The position numbers and the translations under genes were made by a program. Of a stretch of DNA of 64,000 bases, positions 11,025-23,283 are shown piece by piece; the stretch's first letter is position 1; each line of letters opens with the position of its first letter. Location: positions 857,461 through 921,460 of the forward strand of contig SNVD02014553.1 of NCBI GenBank assembly GCA_013180625.2, in the 5' to 3' direction. The notes below the pieces were generated by a model, which was given only the letters and a program-made list of their open reading frames with translations, was not told the DNA's origin and did no database searches. The stretch comes from Boswellia sacra. Taxonomy: Eukaryota > Streptophyta > Magnoliopsida > Sapindales > Burseraceae.

Positions 11025-13617
11025 TGTCATAACCCATACTAGACAAACAAAATATAGCATTTTTACAGTTATTTAAATATAAACTCTATTATTTCTTTCA
11101 AAAATTAATATTATTATCACACAAAACAGAGCTTCTAATCACAACCACACCATTTCACTGTATACAGATACATTCAAAAATCAAAAGAGTTTCTACAGTA
11201 TGGCTATGCTAATATAGAGCAGCGGTCTTTGGTTGCCAAGGGAACTCTATTGATATGCCAAAAGTCCTCCATCCAAAAACTCACTCTACTGCTCACCTGA
11301 GGCACACAACAACTTCAGTGAGTAAAACTCAGTAAGTAAGCTAAGTTAATATACGACTATAAACAATAACATTGGAATTCAATCTACAGTATGAAATTAT
11401 CCACTTCTAACTACACAGGCATTAGCTAACTTGTTAAAGAAGAAATGCTCCGAACTCACTTCGGTTACATTTGCACTCCTTCGCCAATTTTCTTTCTAGA
11501 CCTTTGTAGTTCGATTCAATCTCACATAAGTGAGTTCACATTTCTCTACTCATCGCTTTTTCATGTACAATCACAATCACATAATGAGGAAGCTTCAATA
11601 GTATCAATTACAGTCACCTAGGAGAAAATGCTCTCTAATCAAGGTAGGACTTTTCATTTCACAGTCAGTTCCCATACAATAGCTCAAGGCTAGTCTGACA
11701 ATCCGGGTAATACCAGGCCCACGCTACCGAATCTCGTCTAGAGAAACACATGGTCCAGACCTCCCCTCAAGCCATGGGAGTACGGAATGCTCAAGGCTAG
11801 TCTGACAATCCGGGTGATACCGGGCCCATGCTACCAAATCTCAACTAGAGAAACACATGGTCCAGACCTCCCCTCAAGCCATGAAATAGTACAGAACAAT
11901 ACAAATATATTTAGATGCCTACACTTGAAATAGCTCGAGGCTAGTCTGACAATCCGGGTGATACCGGGCCCATGCTACCGAATCTCATCTAGAGAAACAC
12001 ATGGTCCAGACCTCCCCTCAAGCTATGAGAGCTAAACTTCCTAGGTTTTGGCATGCCAATCATGATTCACCATTCGCAATCAGTCACACATAAAAGAAGT
12101 TTGATATCAACCTTCTAGAACAGTCGCAGTATTTCACATCCAAGCATCAAGGTGCTAACAATTAACAGTGTTACAATCCATAAAATTACATACGTACAGT
12201 ACACAATTTATTGTGGCCTCAGAATAGTTAGCTTACTTACCTTGTATAGCTGCTTTTTGACGCTTGTGATTGACCTAAAAATAAAACAAAAATCTCTTTT
12301 TAGGTCACCATACACTTGTAAAACATTTTCCCTTTTTGGCTCTATTTCTATACTTACTTTGACAAACAATTTACAACAACACTTGTCTACTTTCAAAATT
12401 CACACAATTTGGTAGACATCTTTTAGACACATATCTCATGTCTCCTTAAAATTTTTAGAGCAAATTGGGGTCATTAGGTCACTCAAAATAATCAAATTCA
12501 TTACCTCAACCATCCTGCCACTGCATTGACTTCACTGAGCAATATCAACTTAAAAATTTGTAGGAATTTCAATCCTACTCAAATGGCTACAAAAATTTAC
12601 ATTCTGGTATATAACATATATATATACCTCCATACCAAAAATCAGGGCTTTTCAAGGTGTTTAACCCATTCAAATCTATTTATTTGTAACTGTCCTGTTT
12701 TGGAAACTAAAAATTCCAGTTTTAGCAAGCCAACTTTAAAAATCTATAAAAATTCACACAGAGCTTTAATCTCAGTGAAAATTTACAGTCTCATATATGA
12801 CACATAGAAGGACCTACATACCAAAAATCAGCTAATTCTATGAAGATGTGGACCTTCAAATAAAATCGTCTTCCTCCACTCTGTTCTAAGACAGGGGAAA
12901 TGTGCAATTCCTACCAGAAATTCAAAAATTCACTACAATTCACCTACTTCGAATTTTTGAGTGAATCCAATTGCTATACACTCCTGGACATGTCTATTTT
13001 CATCCATAAAAATTTCAGAGCAAGAAAATATCCCCCTGATTTTTGGAAATTTTCGGAACATGCACTGCTCAGTGTAAACAAACAATCCAGGATTGAAATA
13101 AACTCTCATTTCTAGCTTATATCTTCATCTCCTTCCTTAGATGCATTCAAAACTCATTCAAATTCACATCTCCATACAATTTCCAGCATACAAAATAATA
13201 GTTCTCATACTCACATCACTACACAAGGAATTTCTTTAAATTAAATAGACAATAATACAAAGAATTCTAATGAGAAAAATTGGTTCTTACCTTCTCCCTC
13301 TTTTTTCTTCCCTTGATTCCTTGATTATTTGTGTGAAAATATTTGAGAGAGTAGAGGGCTGGAACGTGTATGCAAGGGGAGGAATGAAAGAATTCTAGAA
13401 CTCTTCCCATTTATAGGCAAAATTAGGCCAAATCTCCATTTAGTCCTTCTCTCCTCCTTTATAACCATTAAACCCAATACTTTTATTTGATTAAGCCCCT
13501 CATTCTTTCATCTATTACATTACAAATCCAACACATAACTAATACATTAATACATATATTACACATGTAACCATAACACATGTTATAATATACATTACAA
13601 AAAAATAGGATATTACA
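11025..13617 (-). repeat. 5' LTR of the Gypsy element (2593 bp)
   Basis: Near-identical to 3668-6257, with TG and CA ends. The three structured units lie at about 11692-12030. The minus-strand TATA box is at about 13408-13418. The TSD copy TGCAA follows at 13618-13622. Confidence 0.95.
11692..12030 (-). repeat. Three tandem structured units in the 5' LTR
   Basis: Counterpart of 4321-4672. In the transcript these units would lie some 1.4-1.7 kb into the leader, upstream of gag. The first unit keeps a closing stem with wobble pairs: AUGGCUUGAGG against CCUUGAGCUAU. Confidence 0.7.
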
Positions 13618-13622
13618 TGCAA
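13618..13622. repeat. TSD TGCAA, right side of the Gypsy element
   Basis: Matches 3663-3667. Beyond it the sequence AACGTGTTGGCAAGG continues as in the right-hand duplicate from 34046. Confidence 0.9.
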
Positions 13623-14779
13623 CGTGTTGGCAAGGTTGGTAATGACTAATCAGTAATTTCTTGATATTTGTTTTAATGACTAATGACACAAATAGTAGTA
13701 TATATTTTTAGCTGTTCTGTAATACAAAATCAGTAATTTCTTTGTCGTGAGAGTACTATTATTATCATTTTTTTTTTCTAATTTGTACCATCAATATTAT
13801 ATTAGAAAATGTGAGACTATGGTCATCATCAATCCAGCATGGTGTCTATAGATGTTAAAACTTCAACGAGTTAAAACTCTTTGGGAACAAAAATCTTCAA
13901 TTTTACTTTATATATATGTTTGTTTGAAGAAGAACAAAATTTTCCTTTCACTTTTCAGGAATATGTGAGTTGGTGAGTCTTGTTGCACTGAATCTTAATT
14001 AGTCAAACAGCATCGATGGTCACCCCCTCAATGTCCTGCAAATTAACTTGACCGATGTTGAGGTTCTTGATCTTCGTCCAATCAATTAGGTGAGAACTTC
14101 CAACATGATATTGCTTATGAGGGCCTCTGAGTGATTGTCCCTTTTCGATAACAACTTTTAAGGCTCATTTTCATTTACTTCGTTAGTTAGCCAGAGACAG
14201 TTAAAGCTCGAGGTTGTTTTACTCTCAACAGAAAATGATTTCTAAGTGGTACGTGAAAACTAGGAATTGCATTTTACATGTCAATTGAAGGTCTTGTCCT
14301 TAGGCAATAATTGCAACTTACAGGAAATATTAAATAGTACAAGCAAATCCTAATTTCTGATAAAAATCTAAGTAGAAATCAGCCTTCATACTACCATTCT
14401 CTCCAAAACTTAATGAACATCTCTCTTACATCGGCACTTCCTTTGGATTAGAATAAATTCTCATACACTTAATTTGCTCAGTGAAATATTACAGGATTAG
14501 CAGTTCCGTAAAACAGAAGTAATTGTGCACAATTCATAATTAGTATGGAAGTACACAAGTTTTAACTGGAACTGCTTTTGTAAGATAGATATATTGCCAA
14601 ACAAAGTCTATCAAAAGGCCATAGAGTGAGAGTTGTTGCATTGCGTATGAACAGCAAAGGCTAATGTTTGACAAAAGCAATTCAACAAGACAACGACCAT
14701 AGTATCTGATGTTCATGCTCACTTCTGAGCCTCCTTCATTTCCTTAGGCTTCTACAATTTGGTTGAATAAACTTTCTCA
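13623..14779. other. Duplicated intergenic stretch, left copy
   Basis: Aligns with 34048-35210. Up to about 14200 the two copies differ at a few percent of sites; from there they are almost identical. No gene was recognised. A poly-T tract near 13770 and a TATATATA run near 13910 are the only marked features. Confidence 0.6.
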
Positions 14780-15178
14780 AAGTTCTTTGGGGAGTGTGAC
14801 ATTCGTATTCTTGCTTATTGCAGCAAGCATTCTTGCTTCTTGATCGGTAGCTATAACCTGCAGTAATCAACAATCAAGTTATAAACAGAGCGAGAGAATT
14901 TTTCTACAATTTCAAATGTTAATTAGGAAAAACCTGATTATATGAAGTAAATCTGAAAACATTAATTACCTGATAATCTGGACGTAAAACTGTTGCAGCT
15001 AACTCTCTAACAGTCCTTTTCATCCCTTTCTGTCTATCCCCCCACAGATGAAGCATAGGCCAAGCAACTGAATATGATTCAAATGCTTTCATATTAGTCT
15101 ATCAAACGTAATCTAAATTATTTTTTGACCACGCTTCCTATTTACTTTGAAATTCTTTCTAATTTAACATCAAATTAG

Positions 15179-15221
<43 letters not shown>

Positions 15222-15360
15222 CTGTTTTACGGTGTAGCTATCTATAAAGAGGATAAAAACCAGCCAACCTGAACAAAACTACTTTATCGTGGCTGAAAAC
15301 TTAACTTGAAGTTCATCTCATAACTTACAATCATTTCAGCATTGCAGGGCTTGTGCAGAA
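14780..15360 (-). pseudogene. 3'-terminal exons of an unrecognised gene (unit 2)
   Basis: The minus strand shows two well-formed exons. One runs about 15110-14968 with peptide GDRQKGMKRTVRELAATVLR and a GT donor after PDYQ. The other starts after a CTGCAG acceptor near 14862, reads VIATDQEARMLAAISKNTN and ends LPKEL-stop near 14787. A third, broken piece near 15290-15350 reads SYEMNF. The nearly identical twin is at 35210-35780. No 5' part is seen, and (TA)n and (CA)n arrays lie between and beside the pieces. The family was not recognised; it could be the end of a real gene, but the upstream pieces are broken. Confidence 0.5.
15184..15219. repeat. (TA)n microsatellite
   Basis: Uninterrupted TA dinucleotides. 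The duplicate array at 35612-35648 has a slightly different length although flanking bases are identical. Confidence 0.9.
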
Positions 15361-15531
15361 CCAGAACGTCAAAAAAGTATTAGACTTATGTTTTCATCAC
15401 AGGCACATCTTATAATTACGAACAGTTTTATTGTAAGTAATGGCAAATTATAAGTCCTACAATATTTGAAAGAGTTACACAAACTGCCATTCATCATGAC
15501 AGGTGAAGCAAGCCTCATGGTAATCTCCATC

Positions 15532-15532
15532 T

Positions 15533-15570
<38 letters not shown>
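15532..15570. repeat. (CA)n(TA)n microsatellite
   Basis: A CA run followed by TA. The matching array at 35961-35991 is shorter, though the flanks are identical. Confidence 0.9.
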
Positions 15571-15571
<1 letters not shown>

Positions 15572-15899
15572 CCATGTAAAACAGCCTCTTCTGTTGTCAT
15601 ATACCAGAGAGAATTCAATTGCATGCGTTTAGTCAAGCCTTCCACCAGGCAGAAGTTCAGGGTTCAAAATGCTTGTCTGCTTGATAAGTATCGGAAATGA
15701 CCATTACATTCTCAGTTTAATAAAACATATCCGTCGAGAACAGCATTAGTTAGAGGATTAAAAGTTCAAAAAAGAACTGAATATGAGATGAACTAATTAA
15801 TCTCAAACCATTCCTTAATAACTTTTTTTGTAAACCCGAAATCATAATTTTTAACAATCAACGATCAGAATACTATTCACAAAACTAATTCATTGGATT

Positions 15900-16940
15900 C
15901 CATATATATATTTATCTAATAATACCTGATCCAGAAGTCTATTAAAAATTTGATGAACTTCTCTATTGATATCAACTCCAATTTCACTTTCCCATAAACG
16001 ATACTCCTTTCCATTGACAACATTAGTTCTAAAGTTATCCAGAAGCTTACAGGATTCGCAAAATGTTATCAAAGGGATAAAATTATTTTCCATAAATTTG
16101 ACTAATTGAGTCAAAAGGTAAACACTAAAGCATCGATCTTAATTTGAATTCATACCTCTTCCAAATTGAGAGCCACCAACTCTAAGGAATGCAACATTTA
16201 GTTATGAGATCTTTTTTCACCATTTTTTAGACATCCAGTAGAATGCCAAATGGACTTCATCATCATCACTTGATAATGCAAATAGATATTGTCTAACAAC
16301 ATCCATCAATAACGCCAATACAGAGTTTTTGCATCATGCAAGAACAACAAAACTAGTGACAAAAATGATTCAGCAACCAAAAGTGACACTTCCAGCCCCC
16401 TCTATTTTCACTTGCAGCAAGCTTTCCTGCCTCATGATTGCCCCAATTTGTAACCAACAATCCAATTAGAAACAGAGCAAGAGAATTTTTCTATACTACC
16501 AAATATTTAAGAGGGGGGGTGGTTGAAGGGAATAAATAATCCTGATTGCATGAAGAACGTCTTAAAACATTCATTGCCTTGATGTTCTAGGCACTAACAC
16601 TGTTGCAGCCCTCTAACAATCCTTTTCATCCCTTTCTGTGTACCTCCCATGTAAGAAATTAGAAGGTTGACCAATTGACCAAGTTGAAGCATGGGCAAAA
16701 CAACGGTATCAATATACCAACGTAATCTGGATTCAGCTACACCATATCTATTGTAAAATCGTATATTGTTTTAACATCAGATTAGTTTTATTACTACTTT
16801 TTTTTTTTTTCTCTCGCAAGTAGCTACCCATAAAGAAAATGAAAACTGGCTCACCTCATAACACTAGTTTGTCGGGGCCTGAAAACATAAACCGAGTCCA
16901 TCTCATAACTTGGAATCATGTCAGCAGTGCAGACCTGTGC
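15900..16940 (-). pseudogene. Exons of the same unrecognised gene (unit 3)
   Basis: Minus-strand pieces: 16114-15920 reads CKLLDNFRTNVVNGKEYRLW and then IGVDINREVHQIFNRLLDQ; about 16935-16865 reads ADMIPSYEMDSVYVFRPRQ; about 16720-16575 reads GTQKGMKRIVRGLQQ; about 16450-16400 is a broken EAR-LAA piece. The twin is at 36330-37800. The exon set repeats that of unit 2, so the gene fragments are tandemly repeated as well as segmentally duplicated. Stops between pieces argue for pseudogenes. Confidence 0.5.
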
Positions 16941-17200
16941 AAAAACAAGACAGCATAAAATGTTGTAAGTCTACAACTGGATCAGAGACACGTCATATAG
17001 GAAGAACTTTATACGTTCTCCCAATAAACGAAAGGTTTGCAATCAACCACTTATGACCAGTAAAGGTGCCAAAAACAGGAATTTGCATGAGACGCAAACT
17101 TGTTAAAAAAAAAAACCCTTTTGTGTATATCCATCCGTAGTTTGACTTTGATCAAACGTATCTTACAAGATTAGAACTTAAAGATAGAACTGACTACAAG

Positions 17201-17686
17201 TGTAACGACCCGGACTTCAAGAGGTGGCCCCCGTGTGGCACTTTGTGGCCCTTTCGCCTTCAAGAGGTGGCCTCCACGTGGCACTTTGTGTCCGGCCACA
17301 CACAGTCCGGTATTGTCCACTCTGGACCCACCGACCCTTACGGTTTTGTCCACATCGGGGAACAGGGCCTTATAGGACACCTTCTCTTACCCGTGTGGCG
17401 CCTCCCCCACTCGAACCCAAGACCTTAAAGGTCGTTGGTGTTCGAAGTGAGTACCATTCGGACAACTTACCCAATGACCTTTGAATGTCAATGACCTTTG
17501 AGGTCTTGGGTTCGAGTAGGGGAGGCGCTTCTGGGAATAATCCCTTGAGGGTAATAGAGGATGTCCTATAAGGCCCCGTTCCCCAAGATAGGGTAGTACC
17601 AGAGGACAAAATCGTGCGGGCCGGTGGGCCCAGAGCGGACAATACCTTGGAGTGTACTGACTGTAGACTGACTGCAGACTGTTACA
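17201..17686. mobile_element. Fold-back (inverted-repeat) element with LTR-like ends
   Basis: Starts TGTAACGACCCGG and ends CTGTTACA. A large imperfect inverted repeat pairs about 17311-17437 with 17489-17644; both arms carry GGGGAAC, GGCCTTATAGGACA and TCGAACCCAAGACCT-type motifs. A direct repeat (CTTCAAGAGGTGGCC) lies at about 17217 and 17260. No TSD is visible. It lies exactly where the left duplicate leaves the sequence shared with 38064 and resumes that shared with 45324. It is GC-rich compared with its surroundings. Open frames within it are by-products. Confidence 0.65.
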
Positions 17687-18606
17687 CTTATAGGATTCGG
17701 TGGTCATGTTCGTTTGCAACACCACCCCCTGACACCTAGGCAACTCCCTCGTCGGCCCTTCGAGGAGGCACACATACACATCGCTCCCCTGACTTCTGGA
17801 AAGCTTGAAAATTATTTTTTGACTCGACCTTTAAATATTTTCAACAAATTTTTAAGGACTTTATTTTTAGACTCAACTTTAGAGCCACGCCAACCAGGAC
17901 AACATAATTCCAACCCAAACCTGCTCCCAACTATTATTTGAGATGAGGCAAAGACTGGCCTTATCCCCACAAGTGTAATGAGGCTCCAGATTCAATAGAG
18001 TTAAATTGTCATCCCTACATTAATACCATATGATATCAAATGTGACGAGCAATTGTAAGATAGCTTATTGACTCCCTAGATTGACAAACTCCTTTACTTA
18101 ATAGCCTAATTTGATCAACAGGCTGAAAACTTGAGCTCCTCATAGTCTTCAACCTCCAACCTGCGAGCTTCACAAGGCTTCATTTACATCAAAAACCATT
18201 CCATTTAATCCACTTCCAACACCTTGATTATCCACTTTTAATACTTAAAATTATTAAATAATCATCGTACACATGATTTTTTTAATTGCATACCTCTAAC
18301 ATACTGTAAAGTATACTTGAAGTTGCTTTTTTTAAATCGGTTAATATTTCTAACCTCCCTATGGTTTGTTTTATCGTTACTCGAAAAGCATATATTAAAA
18401 ATATATCAATATGGTCTTTATTATTTGTATTTTTGTATTATAGAGATGTATTTTAATAATAAAAAATAGGCTTGGATGATAAAAAATGCATTTTAATATC
18501 TAATTAGTAATATATCCAAAATTTTAAAGGGGTTTTCCCCTTCCCTTTGCTTGTTAACTTTGCAGCGTTTTCATCGAATTAAGGGGGTCGTTAGGCGTCT
18601 TATATT
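17687..18606. other. Duplicated intergenic stretch (left copy)
   Basis: Aligns with 45324-46228, beginning at TATAGGATTCGGTGGTCATG. No coding gene was seen; a 75-codon open frame is present in both copies but has no recognisable domain. Confidence 0.6.
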
Positions 18607-18611
18607 CTAGG
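18607..18611. repeat. TSD CTAGG, left side of the Copia element
   Basis: Repeated at 23808-23812. The right-hand duplicate has the empty site TTCTAGGGGTGG near 47172-47183. Confidence 0.9.
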
Positions 18612-19136
18612 TGTGAAGAAATCTGGAGATAATTTGTGGCTAGAGTAGGTTGCCTTGAAGCAGAAAATCTGGAAATTTTTTGTGCTCTCTTGCAAGCATA
18701 CAAACTGAATTTAAGTGCAGAAACATAAACAAGAACACACCAAAATTTACGTGGTTCAATCCATGATCTACTCCACGGGAGGGATAAAAATGAATGCACT
18801 AGAGAGAATTTGGATTACACACTCTCCTCACTGCACTCTCAGCTTAGAACCACTCTAAGCTATTTGTTTTTGCTTCTTTACACTCAGCTTTCTTTTTCAA
18901 GTTTTATACAACTTACATGACCTGCTTTTTCTACATTTACTGCACATCAGTATTAATAGCCTTTTTAGGTGGCTGACTATAAGTGTAAATACAGTAACCA
19001 GAAAATAGACAGCAAGACGGCTGCAGACAGACAGTAAAAAAATAGCAGACATATAACAGTAAAACAGCATGCAGACAGCAGTAAAACAGCTGCATGTTGC
19101 TGGTTGAGATGCAGTGGCTTGAGTCACATTACATCA
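18612..19136 (-). repeat. 3' LTR of the Copia element (525 bp)
   Basis: Pairs with 23284-23807, with a few percent difference by eye. A purine-rich stretch on the minus strand (19137-19150) precedes it and is the likely polypurine tract. Confidence 0.92.
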
Positions 19137-19185
19137 ATTCTCCACCTTGACTCAAGATCAGTGCATTCTCCCCCCAATTCTTCAA

Positions 19186-22100
19186 TTACACCTTGGTGAC
19201 TCCAATTAGGCTCAAACAGAGACTGAATTTTTCTGTTGGGAGAGGTTTGGTTAATATGTCAGCTGGGTTTCTTGTAGTAGGTATTTTCTTCATTGCAACG
19301 ATTCCTTTTTCTGTAATTTCTTTCACAAAGTGATATTTGACATCTATGTGCTTTGCTCTACCATGATGAACTTGATTCTTGATCAAATGGATGGTACTTT
19401 GATTATCACAATGGAGTATAAAACTGTCTTGATCAACACCTAACTCCATAATCAGTCCGTTAAGTCACAAACCTTCTTTGATTGCCTCTGTAGCTACAAT
19501 ATATTCAGCTTCAGTAGTTGAAAGAGTAACCATGCTTTGCAGCCCTGCTCTCCAACTAATTGCTTTTCCCCAAATTGTGAACACATAACCTGTGATTGAT
19601 CTCCTATTATCCTTGTCTCCAGCATAATCTGAGTCTACAAATCCTTCCAAAACTCCACCTGAATCATGACCTTTTCCATAACATAATCCAAGAGAAGTTG
19701 AACCTCTTATATATCTTAGTATCCACTTGGCAGCATGCCAATGAATTCTTCTAGGTTTACTCATATATCTACTAACCATGCTTACTGAATATGCAAGGTC
19801 AGGTCTAGTGCAAACCATTGCATACATTAAAGATCCAACTAAGCTTGCATATGATATAGAAGCCATTTCCTCCTTCTCCTTTTCTGTTTTGGGACAATCT
19901 TCTACTGAAATTTTGATTTGTTCACCCATAGGAGTAGAAACCATCCTTGCTTTGTTCATGTTGAACTTGACCAGCAATTTTTCTATGTAATCTTTCTGAC
20001 TCAACCATAATTTATTCTTGGATCTGTCCCGAATTATCTGCATGCCAAGAATCTTCTTTGCAGCTCCCATATCCTTCATATCAAACTCAGATTTTAGCAA
20101 ATGCTTCAACTTGTTGATACTTTGCTTGTTCTTTCCTATCAACAACATGTCATCAACATATAACAACAAATAGAGATAATCACCACTGCAGAATTTTTGA
20201 TAGTACACACAATTATCAAATTGACTTCTCTTAAGTCCATTTGCAATCATGTAACTATCAAACCTTTTATACCATTGTCTAGGGGCTTGCTTCAGCCCAT
20301 AGAGTGATTTTTTCAGCAAACACACATGATTTTCTTTGCCTTTAACTTCAAAGCCTTCAGGTTGCTGCATCAGAATTTTTTCTAAAATGTTTCCATGCAA
20401 GAAAGCCGTTTTTACGTCCATTTGTTCTATTTCCAGGTCTTCTTGAGCTGCCATTGCCAATAGAAGACGAATGGATGTATATCTTACCACCGGAGAATAT
20501 ATTTCTTGATAATCAATACCCTCCACTTGAGAATAACCCTTAGCTACAAGTCTAGCTTTGAATTTTTCTGGTTGTACTCCATCTATACCAGATTTTTTTC
20601 TTAAAAATCCATTTGCAACCTATCACTTTAATTCCTTTTGGCTTTGGAATTAATTCCCAGGTATGATTTTTTACCAAAGAACTCATTTCTTCCCTCATTG
20701 CAGATATCCAATGCTTTGAATTCTTTCCTGTCACAGCATCAATGTAATTTGTGGGTTCTTGCTCAAGTTCTTCTCCTACTTGTAAAGCATAGGCAACAAT
20801 ATCAACTTGAGCAAACCTCTTAGGAGCTTTTATTTCTCTTCTAGCTCTATCTCTACTAAGCAAATAGTCTTGCAACTCTTCTGCACCATTTTCAAAATTT
20901 TCATCTTGATCAAGATGAGTTTCTTGGATATCTTGCTGCCCTTCACCATGCTCCACATCATTATCATGTGTCTCCTCTTCAGTTTCTGAATTTTCAGCTC
21001 AACATCTTGAGACTTCATCTCAAACTTAAATTCAGCAAGCTGAGATTTATCATACACACTACTCTTGTGACATGAACTTTCATCTAATCCCAAAATTTCT
21101 TCTTCCTTGAAAAGCACATCTCTGCTGATTATTACTTTTCCAAGTTCAGGACACCATAATTTGTATCCTTTCACTCCAGGAGGATAGCCAAGAAACAAGC
21201 ATTTGAGTGTTCTTAGTTGAAGCTTCTCTTGCCTAATGTGTGCATAGGCAGTTGCTCCAAACACTTTCAAGTGATCAAGACTTGGTACTCTACCAGTCCA
21301 CACTTCTTGAGGAGTCTTCAGCTTTATTGCAGTTGAAGGACACCTATTGATTAAATAACAAGCAGTAGCAGCAGCCTCTGCCCAAAATCTTGCAGGTAAT
21401 TTAGCATTAAACAGTATGCATCTAACCCTCTCTAGAATGGTTCTATTCATTCTTTCAGCTAACCCATTTTGTTGAGGAGTACCCTTTACCGTTCTATGTC
21501 TAACCACACCATGTTCTTGACAATATTTGGTAAATTCTTCCCCACAAAACTCAAGACCATTATTAGTTCTAAGAAATTTTAGTTTCTTGCCGGTTAGATT
21601 TTCTACCATTATCTTCCAATGTTTGAATTTTTCTAATGTTTCATCCTTAGATTTCAACATGTAAATCCATACTTTTCTACTGAAATCATCAAGAAAAGTG
21701 AGAAAATACCTGGTACCACTTAGTGACTTAGTCTTGGCTGGCCCCCATAGGTCTGAATGGACATATTCTAGGATGCCTTTGGTGTTGTGCTCTGCTGCAG
21801 CAAACTTCACTCTAGTTTTCTTTCCAAAAACACAATGTTCACAAAATTTCAGCTCCGGTAGTTTGTGCTTTCCAAAAACACCTTGCTTTTCAAGAATCTT
21901 CAATCCTTTCTCGCTAACATGTCCAAGACGCATGTGCCATAAATCAGCTGCATTCACCTCTAATTTTGATGCTATTGTAGCTGCTGCAGAAATTGTTTCA
22001 CCATTTAGAATGTAAATGCCATTCTTCTTGTATCCTTTCATGACAACCATGGCTCCTTTTAGGATTTTTAGAACACCATTTTCAGCCTTAGCTATGTAAC

Positions 22101-23191
22101 CATTAGAATCTAACATGCCAACTGATATTAGATTCCTTTTCAAGCTAGGAACATGTCTTACATTTGCTAGTGTCCTCGTCATCCCATCATGAAGCTTCAA
22201 TTTTATTTCTCCAATACCAACCACATTGCAAGCTTCATTATTTCCCATGAGAACCTTCCATTCATTCAATGGTTTAGCTGGAAAACCATGACTTATTTGG
22301 GCACATGTGAAAGGTGTAACTGCTGTCTAGAACCCAATCACCATGTTGTTCTAATTCTGTCACCATTAACACCTCTGCATCATCAAATCCTTGTGAAGCT
22401 ACAGCTGCATTGCCACTCTCTTCATCTTTTGCTGCATCATTTTTCTTTCTACCTTTCCTATCAGGATAATTTCGTCTGATATGTCCCTCTTTGTTACAAT
22501 GGAAGCACCTGAATTTACCTCTAAATTTAGATTTTGATCTACCATGGCTACCTTTAGCATTAAAGTTTCTTTTTTCAGCTCTTCCTCTAACAATAAGGCC
22601 TTCTCCAGAGTTAGAACTTTTTCCTTCAATCTTAAGATCTAATTCTTTTGAATGAATTGCAGCAATAACTCCTTCTAAACTTAGAGTATCCTTGCTAAAC
22701 TTCAAAGTATCTCTAAGCTGGTCATATGTTTTAGGCAGTGAGTTTAACAAAATGACAGCTTGATCTTCATCTTCTACTTTCACTCCTACATTCTCAAGAT
22801 CTAAACTTATCTTGGTAAATTCATCTATATTTTCATCTACTGATTTAGATTCATCCATCCTAAATCCATAGAATTTTTGTTTTAAATAAATTATATTAGG
22901 TAGAGACTTTACCATATAGATTTCTTCAAGCTTCTTCCAAATTGATGCAGTTGTGGTTTCTTTGGACACCTTCCGAAGAACTTGATCTCCCAAGCTAAGA
23001 ATGATTGTGTTCTTAGCATTCTTCTGAACTTTAGCCCATTTTTCTGGTGTTGAATCTTCAGACACTTTTTCTTCATCTTCCAAGGCTTCATCAAGCTCTA
23101 TGTTTCCAAGCAATGCTTGAATCTTCATTTTCCATAAACTAAAATCTGTCTTGCCATCAAATTTTTCTATCTCCATTTTCTGGTTTGCCAT
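19186..23191 (-). pseudogene. Broken Copia gag-pol polyprotein
   Basis: In transcript order: gag (23191-22274, 305 codons) with zinc knuckle CFHCNKEGHIRRNY, where the last cysteine is Tyr, and a protease start VLDSSYTFHMC instead of the usual DSG triad; a frame change; GAG-pre-integrase and integrase core (22269-20830) with LWHMRLGHVSEKG and QQNGLAERMNRT; a break; an RT start (20956-20552) with WELIPKPKGIKVIGCKWIFK; a break; RT and RNase H (20526-19465) with LLYVDDMLLIG; a stop; the RNase H end (19449-19186). At least three frame breaks and two lost catalytic or binding residues mean no functional product. Confidence 0.9.
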
Positions 23192-23269
23192 TACAACTTC
23201 AAGATCTTCTCTCTCAGTAGAGAAACTTTATTTGTTTGAAGCAAACCACCTTCAGATCTTTAAACCTCA

Positions 23270-23281
23270 GCTCTGATACCA
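23270..23281 (-). promoter_or_regulatory. Primer binding site of the Copia element
   Basis: The minus strand reads TGGTATCAGAGC, two bases from the 5' LTR start at 23284. It is the same initiator Met-tRNA primer as in the Gypsy element. Confidence 0.9.
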
Positions 23282-23283
23282 GT

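Larger units (their letters stand above)
3668..13617 (-). mobile_element. Complete Tekay/Del-type Gypsy chromovirus retrotransposon
   Basis: A full-length LTR retrotransposon read on the minus strand. Its LTRs (3668-6257 and 11025-13617) both run TG to CA and differ at only a few tens of positions by eye. It has a 5-bp TSD, an initiator-Met-tRNA primer site, a purine tract and a single 1498-codon gag-pol frame ending in a chromodomain. The order protease, RT, RNase H, integrase, chromodomain identifies a chromovirus; the long LTRs and this domain layout suit the Tekay/Del lineage. The duplicated locus near 34043 lacks it, so it inserted after the segmental duplication or was absent from that copy. 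The integrase zinc region carries an in-frame deletion, so autonomy is doubtful. Confidence 0.95.

Noticed and set aside
15369..15575. Minus-strand open frame with a CVCVCVC stretch
   Set aside because: It is a translation of the (CA)n microsatellite.
17224..17779. Overlapping open frames of 60-130 codons on both strands
   Set aside because: They arise from the GC-rich inverted repeat and show no domain or codon pattern.
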